From the NCBI GenBank assembly GCA_016186235.1, contig JACPMD010000069.1:1-5166 (forward strand): 5,166 nucleotides of DNA. The letters are read 5' to 3'. The stretch's first letter is position 1. Each line of letters begins with the position of its first letter. Below are positions 1 through 5,166 of the stretch, one piece after another. This stretch comes from Candidatus Roizmanbacteria bacterium (GTDB lineage Bacteria > Patescibacteriota > Microgenomatia > UBA1406 > GWC2-37-13). Position numbers and translations under genes: made by a program. The notes beneath the pieces are model-generated. The model had not been told where the DNA came from, did not search any database, and worked only from the letters and a program-made list of their open reading frames with translations.

Positions 1-1028
1 AAAAAAAGAGTCATCTGAGCTTTATGAAAAAAGTATTCATTCACGAGAATACCGAGCAGAATAAACGCAATACCCAGAATGATGCTGAGGCGTCGGGGAG
101 CTGCCTTTAATCTAGCGTTCATTATTCTCAAAAAATTGCTGAAAAGGTCGAATGCTTGGCTAATTTTTGCTGGAGCTGCCGTTTCACGTGATTCTTCAAT
201 AGTAGGTTCTTCCTTCTCCTTGAGTTCTTGAATATCTTTGCCAATCATAAATCCAAAGACTTCTTCTTTTACTGTTTCTTTTGGAGCATCTTCTAGAGCT
301 TTTGACTTCATTTGTTCGGCAAAAACGCTTACCATGCTCTGAAGAATTTCCTCTTCTTTAATAATCTCGACTCGCGGCAATTGAACAAATAAATCTTCGC
401 TCCAGCGAAACGTGACGATTTTTGTTGACTGTGCATCAAGATCTTTGGAATTATAAAGAATCATTCGAGAAGGCAATAAAAATTTTCCTTTGACTTCTTC
501 AAAGATCGTGAGCAAGTCGTCGATCAAATTATCCGTATTGGTTGACACCTTGGAAAATTCGATTCGCCCATGTTTATACACAAAGAGTGTCAAGTGCTGT
601 CTATCAAGTTCAATCAGTAGTCCGGTAAGAGGCATTTCTTCTTTTTTTTCCAGAAAGTCTGCTACCGCCTCATGGCATTCTATATAGCCGAGCGCTTTAA
701 GATCAAGTTCCTTGACAAGTTCCTTAATTTTATTGAGAATTTGTTTCTGAATGTTTTTTGTCTTTTGATCGATGAAGTGGGAATAGACAAAAATAATTGT
801 TTCTTTTATGTGGAGTCTGTTTCGTTCCTCAAGCTTTAAAAGCACTTGATCAACGTCCTCAACTATTGTCCCCCATCCATTTGTGTAACTAAATTTTTCA
901 CTTTGTACAATTTTAAATTGTCCATCCTGTCGATGAATAATAAAGCCTATTCCTTCTTCTTCCTTTAAAAAAAGGCCAAAGTAATAACCAGTGAGTTGAG
1001 ATTTTTTGCTGAAAAAAGGTAAGTGCAT
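1..1028 (-). CDS. Degenerate actin-like (PilM/FtsA-like) membrane protein, C-terminus beyond the left edge
   Basis: The reading frame is open from the ATG at 1028-1026 to the window edge, giving 342 visible residues, so the gene is partial. Residues about 13-225 alternate strands and helices like the ASKHA (actin/PilM/FtsA) fold. There is an opening hairpin at 14-46 and a second core strand pair at 135-162, where GLLIELDRQHLTLFVYKHGR sits at the place of the family's DIGGGTTDIxVxxxGxI. The expected Asp and glycines are missing, so ATP binding is doubtful. Residues 222-290 are a charged Glu/Lys-rich linker. Residues 313-330 form one hydrophobic helix after the basic stretch RLKAAPRR, which predicts the N-terminal domain in the cytoplasm and a C-terminal domain outside. 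The text after the helix (HKAQMTLF) recalls the PKAxVTLF start of beta-rich baseplate-J-like proteins of Patescibacteria; this is from memory and weak. The start lies 3 bases after the SBP stop, so the two are probably cotranscribed. No Shine-Dalgarno is visible. That a protein is encoded is near certain; the fold is an inference. Confidence 0.8.
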   Translation of the reverse strand, partial: MHLPFFSKKSQLTGYYFGLFLKEEEGIGFIIHRQDGQFKIVQSEKFSYTNGWGTIVEDVDQVLLKLEERNRLHIKETIIFVYSHFIDQKTKNIQKQILNKIKELVKELDLKALGYIECHEAVADFLEKKEEMPLTGLLIELDRQHLTLFVYKHGRIEFSKVSTNTDNLIDDLLTIFEEVKGKFLLPSRMILYNSKDLDAQSTKIVTFRWSEDLFVQLPRVEIIKEEEILQSMVSVFAEQMKSKALEDAPKETVKEEVFGFMIGKDIQELKEKEEPTIEESRETAAPAKISQAFDLFSNFLRIMNARLKAAPRRLSIILGIAFILLGILVNEYFFHKAQMTLF

Positions 1029-1031
1029 AGG

Positions 1032-1775
1032 TCATTTAATTTGATACTTGTCGAGAACCTGGTCAACGCCATTTTTCGCTGTAGTCAAAGCCTCCCCATA
1101 GGATACGCCTTGGATGGTAGCATTCACCGCATTTTCTAGATATGCAACAATTTCGTCGTTGAGACCATTATCATAGGTTCGTGAAACGGACGGTATTGAG
1201 ACATAATTGTCTGCTTGCTTAATGACGGCGCCAATATATTCATTTTGGGCAATAAGCTCCCCTAAGTCAACTCGAGAATATGGTTCACCAAATAATCTCA
1301 CTTTACTTTGAAGCTCGTAGAGTTTTGTCATATTTTCTTTCTTTACGAGAAACGAGAGGAATTTCCAAGCTTCGATCTGATTTTTGCTAAGGCGAGAAAC
1401 TCCCTCAACCCAGTAATTGCTGATCGATACTGGTTTGGCGCCTGGAACGCTTGGAATTGTAGTCACCTTTAACTCAATATCAGGATTTAAGGTTTTGATT
1501 ACCTGAATTTCCCAAGAAGGTACGATAACCATCGCCACCTTTTCCTGAGCAAAAGCAGTGATAGAGTTTGGCAAATCCTCGTTCCACACTTTATTAGGAG
1601 GTTCTGCAAACTTCCGATAACTTTCGAGCGCACCAATAGCTTCTGGTCTGTCAAGTTTTTGCAGATCTCCCCCGTTCTGTACAATCATAAGCCCCAAGAT
1701 ATCAGAAAAGTGTTCGATATTTGAAGCCGTTCCCAGTGCTATTCCAGAAGTTAAAGGATTTCCTTCTTGATCCAC
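1032..1775 (-). CDS. Solute-binding protein, C-terminal part (orphaned by frameshift)
   Basis: This fragment holds the second part of the same family 1 binding protein. Numbering from the GTG at 1775, it has GIALGTASNIEHFSDILGLM at 11-30, followed by QNGGDL. The family's F-x-x-x-K-x-AM element appears as FAQEKVAM at 75-82, followed by VPSWE. The hinge and second-lobe segment is at 114-141 (KPVSISNYWVEGVS to AWKFL), and a closing helix runs from 205 to 241. GTG is only the first possible start codon in the open stretch. In-frame sequence upstream reads IIEA, and there is no ribosome binding site, so I infer that this is not a natural start but the continuation of the upstream part. It could be expressed only through frameshifting or reinitiation, and alone it would lack the anchor and most of the first lobe. 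The TGA at 1034-1032 ends it at a normal family C-terminus. Confidence 0.8.
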   Translation of the reverse strand: MDQEGNPLTSGIALGTASNIEHFSDILGLMIVQNGGDLQKLDRPEAIGALESYRKFAEPPNKVWNEDLPNSITAFAQEKVAMVIVPSWEIQVIKTLNPDIELKVTTIPSVPGAKPVSISNYWVEGVSRLSKNQIEAWKFLSFLVKKENMTKLYELQSKVRLFGEPYSRVDLGELIAQNEYIGAVIKQADNYVSIPSVSRTYDNGLNDEIVAYLENAVNATIQGVSYGEALTTAKNGVDQVLDKYQIK

Positions 1776-2436
1776 AGCTTCTATTATAGACGAGTACCAA
1801 ACCGTCTATTTCTAAAGGCAAGCCATAATATTTGTCTTTTATCTTTAAATCTTTTTGGTGAATAGAATAAAATGTCTTCTCAAACTCACCATTGCTCATC
1901 ACATTTTGTGGGAGCGGAGAAATAACCTCCTGGATCTCAGGTATCCAGGTATTATGGAATCGGAAAATATCAGGTCCTTCTCCATTTTTGCTTCTCACGA
2001 CAAGTTTTTCTCTATAATCTTCTCGAGCCATTTTCTGATATTCAATCTTGACGTACGGATTATTTCGTTGATATTGCTCTATGAGGGGTTGAAAGATTTC
2101 TTTATCCTCCCAAAGCCCCCAGTACGTAAGCATCGCCTCCTTTTTTGTAGCCCTTCTACCAAAAAAAATTCGTGTGAAGACAAAAAGTAGAATAAGGAAA
2201 AAAATTACTGCACCAACAATAACAATATATTTATTTTTACTGTCCTCGTACATGACTGGAGGGATATTTGGAGGTGGCGGAGGTCCACCTTGCGAGACTT
2301 CTTCCGAAGAAGGAGTGGCTACTTCTGAAGGCACTTCTTCTGGTTGTAGATTCTCGGCTTGATCTTTGTTCGTTTCTTCTGTTGGAACAGTCTCAAAGAT
2401 CGGCTGCGGTTCTTGGGAATTTACTTTGTCGTCCAT
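1702..2436 (-). CDS. Solute-binding protein, N-terminal part with membrane anchor (truncated by frameshift)
   Basis: This is the first part of a periplasmic-type binding protein of the kind that delivers sugars or other solutes to ABC importers. Residues 1-67 are an acidic, Pro/Glu/Ser-rich tail ending in GPPPPPNIPP. Residues 70-91 are a single membrane helix followed by the basic GRRATKK, and there is no lipobox cysteine, so the protein is anchored by this helix with the tail inside the cell. The SBP lobe begins at 102 with LTYWGLWED. It continues with the typical YQRNNPYVKIEY (122-133), YREKL (141-145), GPDIFRFHNTW (154-164) and YYGLPLEIDGLVLVYN (203-218). After N218 the frame departs from the family: the last 26 residues are basic, unrelated text ending at 1702. 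The start is the only early ATG; the next Met is at residue 62, after the polyproline. No ABC permease or ATPase gene is visible nearby, and the ligand cannot be told. Confidence 0.8.
   Translation of the reverse strand: MDDKVNSQEPQPIFETVPTEETNKDQAENLQPEEVPSEVATPSSEEVSQGGPPPPPNIPPVMYEDSKNKYIVIVGAVIFFLILLFVFTRIFFGRRATKKEAMLTYWGLWEDKEIFQPLIEQYQRNNPYVKIEYQKMAREDYREKLVVRSKNGEGPDIFRFHNTWIPEIQEVISPLPQNVMSNGEFEKTFYSIHQKDLKIKDKYYGLPLEIDGLVLVYNRSCGSRRKSFNFWNSTGNGFKYRTLF
1776..1785 (-). other. Frameshift/deletion junction in the solute-binding protein gene
   Basis: Reading the minus strand, the upstream frame is good through the TAT AAT codons for YN at 1788-1783. The downstream frame is good from about GAA GCT GTG at 1781-1773. 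The downstream frame is shifted by +1 relative to the upstream one, which means a net loss of 3n+2 bases if the ancestral gene was intact. There is no homopolymer longer than two bases at the junction, so neither a simple sequencing slip nor a classic slippery site explains it. Confidence 0.6.
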
Positions 2437-2448
2437 ACAAGGTATAAT
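2420..2448 (+). promoter_or_regulatory. Sigma-70-type promoter for the VanW-family gene
   Basis: A perfect TATAAT lies at 2443-2448. TTTACT at 2420-2425 matches TTGACA at four of six positions with a 17-base spacer. The start of transcription would fall near 2455, giving a leader of about 22 bases before the ATG at 2477. The -35 element lies inside the first codons of the divergent SBP gene. The leader has no Shine-Dalgarno; an AAAAGG at 2454-2459 is too far from the ATG to serve as one. Confidence 0.65.
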
Positions 2449-2449
2449 A
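2444..2449 (-). promoter_or_regulatory. Possible -10 element for the SBP operon, overlapping the opposing -10
   Basis: On the minus strand, TATTAT at 2449-2444 matches TATAAT at five of six positions. It would place the transcription start at or next to the SBP ATG at 2436, implying a leaderless or nearly leaderless mRNA. No convincing -35 element lies 16-18 bases upstream. The near-match may simply reflect the self-complementary nature of the TATAAT on the other strand, so this is a weak call. Confidence 0.25.
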
Positions 2450-2476
2450 ACAAAAAAGGCAATACTTAACTAATCT

Positions 2477-3853
2477 ATGAAATGGATTTTGGCTCCTTTT
2501 ATCTTTTTTGTCCTTTTAACTATTCTGTTTCTCAACAAAATCGTAACGGAAGAGCGGTCGCTTTCAAATAAAATATACCCAAATGTGTACGTCAACAACA
2601 TCAACTTTGGCAGAAAAACAAAGCAAGAAGTTGCTGCCTTTTTTTCTAAAAAAAATAAGAACCTGGGAGAAAAAAATATAACCGTTCTATTTGAGGATCA
2701 GCCTATCGCGACATTTTCGGCGCAGCAGCTACAATTGGGGTATGACGCGCAAGGTACTGCGGAAAGGGCCTTTTTGATAGGAAGATCCGACCACAAACTT
2801 TCGCAACTTTATCAAAGATTTGCTACCATCTTTAACTGGCAAAAGTTCTCTATCGAGTCTCATATTGACTATGACCGATCCAAGATTCGTGACTTTATAA
2901 ATGAATATTCCGAGCAGAGAAACAAACCTGCCAAAAATGCCTTATTCGCCTTTGAAAATGGCAGAGTAGTCAGCTTTAAGCAGGAGGAGAAAGGACTTGA
3001 AATTAACCAAGAAAACTTTATCTCAGACTTCTATAAACTTACACACAGTTTTGAAAAAGAAGTAAAAAATAGAAACATCGTTCTTACAAGTAAAGTTATA
3101 GAACCAGAGATTACTCTTGCCGAATCCAACGATTTTGGCATTGAAGAACTTGTTGCAGAAGGAAAATCGGATTTCAGCGGCTCTATCCCTGAAAGAATCC
3201 ATAATATTATCCTCGCGACTTCTAAATTTCATGGAGTCTTAATTCCAAAAGATAAAGTCTTTTCATTTAACGAAATAGTTGGAGATATTTCTTCGCTTAC
3301 CGGTTATAAACAAGCTTACATCATAAAAGCTGGCAAAACAGTTTTAGGCGATGGAGGAGGCGTATGTCAGGTATCTACGACGCTTTTTCGCGCTGCACTC
3401 AATGCAGGGCTGCCAATCATCGAGAGGACTCCTCATGCCTATAGGGTAGGTTATTATGAGAATGATTCTAAACCAGGGTTTGATGCGACTGTGTATGCTC
3501 CGAGCGTTGATCTCAAAATAAAAAACGATTCGCCCGCTTCGCTTCTTGTTCAAACAGAAGTAGACGAAGCAAACAATCTTCTTTACTTTAGATTCTATGG
3601 GAAAAAAGATGAGAGAAGCGTAGAAATTTCTCAGGTAACAGTCTACGACGTTCTTCCTCCCCTCCCTGATCTTCGTCAAGACGATCCTACCTTAAAAAAA
3701 GGGGTTGTGAAGCAGGTCGACTTCCCAGCCTGGGGAGCAAAAGCAGTCTTCGATTATAAGGTGACGAAAAATGGAGAGTCATCGTTTGAAAAGAAATTTT
3801 TCTCATCCTACCGCCCCTGGCAAGCAGTATATCTTGTTGGGACAGCTGATTAA
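2477..3853 (+). CDS. VanW family protein with N-terminal membrane anchor and C-terminal G5-like domain
   Basis: This is a complete 458-residue envelope protein. Residues 4-20 are a hydrophobic signal-anchor. Residues about 34-205 form two copies of a PG_binding_4-like alpha/beta region; the first begins with IYPNVYVNNINFGRKTKQEV, the usual 'v.v.gi.lggkt..ea' pattern. The VanW domain spans about 215-360. Its hallmarks are FSFNEIVG (262-269), the glycine-rich GDGGGVCQVSTTLFRAAL (291-308, with Cys297), ERTPHAYRVGYY (316-327) and PGFDATVYAP (333-342). The tail from 382 to 456 resembles a G5 domain, ending in YRPWQAVYLVG. VanW is named after a gene in some vancomycin-resistance clusters, but its biochemical role is unknown; the domain make-up suggests contact with cell-wall or surface polymers outside the membrane. 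This is not evidence of antibiotic resistance. The ATG is chosen because it opens the signal-anchor and lies just downstream of a good promoter. The gene stands alone between a divergent and a convergent neighbour. Confidence 0.93.
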   Translation: MKWILAPFIFFVLLTILFLNKIVTEERSLSNKIYPNVYVNNINFGRKTKQEVAAFFSKKNKNLGEKNITVLFEDQPIATFSAQQLQLGYDAQGTAERAFLIGRSDHKLSQLYQRFATIFNWQKFSIESHIDYDRSKIRDFINEYSEQRNKPAKNALFAFENGRVVSFKQEEKGLEINQENFISDFYKLTHSFEKEVKNRNIVLTSKVIEPEITLAESNDFGIEELVAEGKSDFSGSIPERIHNIILATSKFHGVLIPKDKVFSFNEIVGDISSLTGYKQAYIIKAGKTVLGDGGGVCQVSTTLFRAALNAGLPIIERTPHAYRVGYYENDSKPGFDATVYAPSVDLKIKNDSPASLLVQTEVDEANNLLYFRFYGKKDERSVEISQVTVYDVLPPLPDLRQDDPTLKKGVVKQVDFPAWGAKAVFDYKVTKNGESSFEKKFFSSYRPWQAVYLVGTAD

Positions 3854-3857
3854 AAAG

Positions 3858-4463
3858 TTAACGGAACCATCTCGCGCGGCCTATTTTGTAATGAAGATTT
3901 TTGAGCTTTCTCTCGCCTATGATTTTGGCGGGAACTCCTCCCACAACTGCATACGGAGGAACATCTTTTGTCACTACGGCTCCTGCCGCGACGATTGCGC
4001 CTTTGCCGATAGTCACTCCGGGTTGAATGATCGCCCGAGGCCCGATAAAAACATAGTCCTCGATGATGACATGGGCATTGCTTGGCAAAAAAAACTCGTC
4101 GTCGATTTCGTGTTGAGCATTGAAAATCATGACCTCTGTGGCTAACGCGACGTGATTTCCAATTATTAACCTATCTCTACCGTCTAAAACTGCTCCCTCG
4201 CCGACTACAGTATCTTCTCCGATTTTGATATTTGAAGGCTCATAAAACCGGGCCCCCATATGAATTGTCGAACCTTTGCCTATTTTTATTCCTGCAAGTC
4301 TGTAGACAAATCGTCTGGCATGATGAAACGGGATAAAACCGACGATGTGGAGAAGAAAAACTTGAAGCTCGAGAAGAATATTTTGTATTCTTAAAAGGCC
4401 TTTGGTCACAATCTCGGATAGTGTTAGGTTTTTTCCAGTTTTATCTTGGACAGGAACTTCCAT
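3858..4463 (-). CDS. Left-handed beta-helix (hexapeptide-repeat) O-acyltransferase
   Basis: This is a complete 201-residue protein of the LacA/Maa/NodL-like acetyltransferase group, which moves an acetyl group from acetyl-CoA to a sugar hydroxyl, usually as a trimer. Residues 19-56 form an amphipathic helical segment rich in Leu, which may sit on the membrane. Hexapeptide turns follow from about 58 ([24 protein letters not shown]) and again at 138-163 ([20 protein letters not shown], then [12 protein letters not shown]). The loop [11 protein letters not shown] at 115-125 carries His118, in the place of the catalytic His of this family. The closing [11 protein letters not shown] (175-185) is the typical CoA-side signature. 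The acceptor cannot be told; a surface glycan is plausible. The start is 12 bases after the helicase stop, so the pair is probably one transcript, although the functions look unrelated. No Shine-Dalgarno precedes the ATG; an imperfect inverted repeat does. The stop is 4 bases from the convergent VanW stop. Confidence 0.9.
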   Translation of the reverse strand: MEVPVQDKTGKNLTLSEIVTKGLLRIQNILLELQVFLLHIVGFIPFHHARRFVYRLAGIKIGKGSTIHMGARFYEPSNIKIGEDTVVGEGAVLDGRDRLIIGNHVALATEVMIFNAQHEIDDEFFLPSNAHVIIEDYVFIGPRAIIQPGVTIGKGAIVAAGAVVTKDVPPYAVVGGVPAKIIGERKLKNLHYKIGRARWFR

Positions 4464-4488
4464 ACAGTTATTCTATCAGATAAACTGT
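4464..4488 (-). repeat. Imperfect inverted repeat ending at the acyltransferase start codon
   Basis: On the minus strand, ACAGTT (4488-4483) is matched by AACTGT (4469-4464). There is a 2x2 mismatch inside, and then a TCT/AGA stem of 3 pairs with a 3-base loop. The 3' arm touches the ATG at 4463, and the element covers the TGA stop of the helicase gene. It could be a weak hairpin that couples the two genes, an operator, or chance in AT-rich DNA. Confidence 0.35.
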
Positions 4489-5166
4489 CTGCTAAACTCG
4501 TCTTCGCCTAAAAACCTTGATTTCATTGACTCACCCCGCCTGCCAAAAATAAATCTTCTTGCCGAATAGGTAATAAAAAGTTTTTTCTTTGCGCGAGTAA
4601 TTCCTACATAAAAGAGTCTTCTTTCTTCCTCGAGCTGAAAAAGATCATCTATCGAGCGTGAATGTGGCAGGATGCCTTCTTCAACGCCGACGATAAATAC
4701 GACAGGAAATTCCAAACCTTTTGCTTGGTGAAGCGTCATCAGTCGCACTCCATCATGTCCTTTTCTCTTCTTTTCATCCTCGAAGTACTCAGATTCAACG
4801 AGGGCAACCTGCTCTAAAAATTGACTAACATCAGGAAAGTTGAGCGCAACTGACTTTAATTCTTTAATATTTTCAAGCCTGCTGTAATCATCTGGATCAT
4901 CTCGATTGTATAAATCAAGATAATGCGTTTCTTTAAATAATGCCTCCATCAGATCTACGGTCGAGGTTTCTTTTTCTTCAGAGTATGTTTCTTGAATCTT
5001 TTTAAACAATTCCCAACGCTTTTTGCCCAATTTTTCGATTCTGTCTCTCGAAACCTCGTCGAGGGGATTTATCAGCAGTCTCAGGTAGGATAAAATATCC
5101 TTTATCTCTTTTCTCTCATAGAATCTGATTCCTCCGATGAGCATATAGGGTATGCCGAAATGTAAA
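4476..5166 (-). CDS. UvrD/PcrA/Rep-type superfamily 1 DNA helicase, C-terminal part
   Basis: The frame stays open to the right edge, so the N-terminal ATPase half (Walker A, DExx) lies outside the window and 229 residues are visible. Numbering from the first full codon at 5165, GIPYMLIGGIRFYERKEIKD (4-23) is the well-known motif IV region, so the Met within it is not a start. RLMTLHQAKGLEFPVVFIVG (141-160) is motif V. EEERRLFYVGITRAKK (179-194) is motif VI with the arginine finger region. These enzymes move 3' to 5' on single-stranded DNA and act in repair and in replication restart. Between motifs IV and V there are about 120 residues, against about 170 in E. coli UvrD as I recall it, so the 2B subdomain is compact. 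The GIGxxT element there is replaced at best by KLGKKR (46-51). Only about 35 residues follow motif VI, so the Tudor-like C-terminal domain of UvrD/PcrA is missing, as in Rep. It probably shares a transcript with the acyltransferase gene. The exact subfamily is unresolved, so no gene symbol is given. Confidence 0.93.
   Translation of the reverse strand, partial: LHFGIPYMLIGGIRFYERKEIKDILSYLRLLINPLDEVSRDRIEKLGKKRWELFKKIQETYSEEKETSTVDLMEALFKETHYLDLYNRDDPDDYSRLENIKELKSVALNFPDVSQFLEQVALVESEYFEDEKKRKGHDGVRLMTLHQAKGLEFPVVFIVGVEEGILPHSRSIDDLFQLEEERRLFYVGITRAKKKLFITYSARRFIFGRRGESMKSRFLGEDEFSRQFI

Larger units (their letters stand above)
1032..2436 (-). pseudogene. Family 1 extracellular solute-binding protein locus, broken by a frameshift
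   Basis: Two overlapping frames together make one SBP_bac_1-type protein. Residues 1-218 are read from the ATG at 2436, and the remainder is read in another frame from about 1784 down to the TGA at 1034-1032. The joined product would be roughly 465-470 residues. The segment that normally follows the conserved YN (a KDL-type sequence and then a PPxTW-type motif, as in MalE) is absent at the break. This fits a deletion of 3n+2 bases, perhaps about 80, rather than a single-base slip. Sequence on both sides is well conserved, so the event is either recent or an assembly error. The two parts are described separately below. Confidence 0.75.

Noticed and set aside
490..687. 65-residue plus-strand open frame
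   Set aside because: It is a shadow of the long minus-strand gene at 1-1028; it is Ser-rich with low complexity and has no recognisable domain.
962..975. CCTTT/AAAGG hairpin with an A-rich loop, considered as a terminator
   Set aside because: It is inside the coding sequence of the left-edge gene, the stem is short and AT-rich, and no T-tract follows on either strand.
1773..1775. GTG as a real start for a separate 247-residue gene
   Set aside because: It has no ribosome binding site, sits inside the upstream frame, and the protein begins in the middle of a family 1 binding protein. It is the continuation of the broken gene.
2174..2362. 62-residue plus-strand frame with a GGGGG run
   Set aside because: It is the complement of the polyproline tail of the SBP gene.
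3344..3679. 111-residue minus-strand frame
   Set aside because: It is antisense to the VanW catalytic-like core, which is clearly the coding frame.
2477..3853. VanW gene as a sign of a vancomycin-resistance cluster
   Set aside because: No vanA/B, vanH, vanX, vanY or VanRS-type gene is visible, and VanW domains are common in unrelated bacteria.
3771..4145. 124-residue plus-strand frame over the VanW/acyltransferase junction
   Set aside because: It overlaps the end of the VanW gene in another frame and runs antisense to the hexapeptide-repeat gene; its protein has no domain pattern.
4394..4403. 10-base perfect palindrome AAAGGCCTTT
   Set aside because: It lies inside the acyltransferase coding sequence, has no loop or T-run, and is explained by ordinary codons.
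5142..5144. ATG as the start of a 222-residue helicase-like gene
   Set aside because: The frame stays open to the window edge, and the residues before it (HFGIPY) belong to the conserved motif IV region, so this Met is internal.

Overview
The window looks like part of a chromosome from an AT-rich, very gene-dense bacterium, most likely a Candidate Phyla Radiation (Patescibacteria) lineage such as Microgenomates. The evidence is indirect. Gene gaps are 3 to 40 bases, and there are no Shine-Dalgarno motifs at the four visible starts. A sugar-binding-like protein is held by an internal membrane helix rather than a lipobox, and the VanW/G5 protein and the short-tailed UvrD-like helicase resemble what I remember from those genomes. 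Two genes end in TGA at sensible family C-termini, so TGA is a stop here, which argues against the Gracilibacteria/Absconditabacteria code. No marker gene is present, so the assignment is an inference.

Layout. Positions 1-2436 are on the minus strand and are read from right to left. First comes an extracellular solute-binding protein (SBP) gene, broken by a frameshift near 1780 with an apparent loss of about 25-30 codons. Three bases later comes a gene that leaves the left edge; it encodes a degenerate actin-like (PilM/FtsA-like) domain, an acidic linker and one membrane helix. A 40-base divergent intergenic region (2437-2476) carries a good plus-strand promoter. It drives a complete VanW-family gene (2477-3853). 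That gene converges, with 4 bases between stop codons, on a minus-strand pair: a UvrD/Rep-type helicase C-terminus that enters from the right edge and, 12 bases downstream, a left-handed beta-helix acyltransferase.

How the genes relate. The SBP, the actin-like membrane protein and the VanW protein are all predicted envelope proteins, and the acyltransferase may modify a surface sugar. The helicase is a DNA-maintenance gene whose neighbours say little about it. No stretch over 300 bases lacks a gene. There are no tRNA or rRNA genes, CRISPR arrays, insertion sequences or phage genes that I can see. I did not find convincing evidence of a wholly new system. The two points most worth following are the actin-like/transmembrane fusion at the left edge and the break in the SBP gene.
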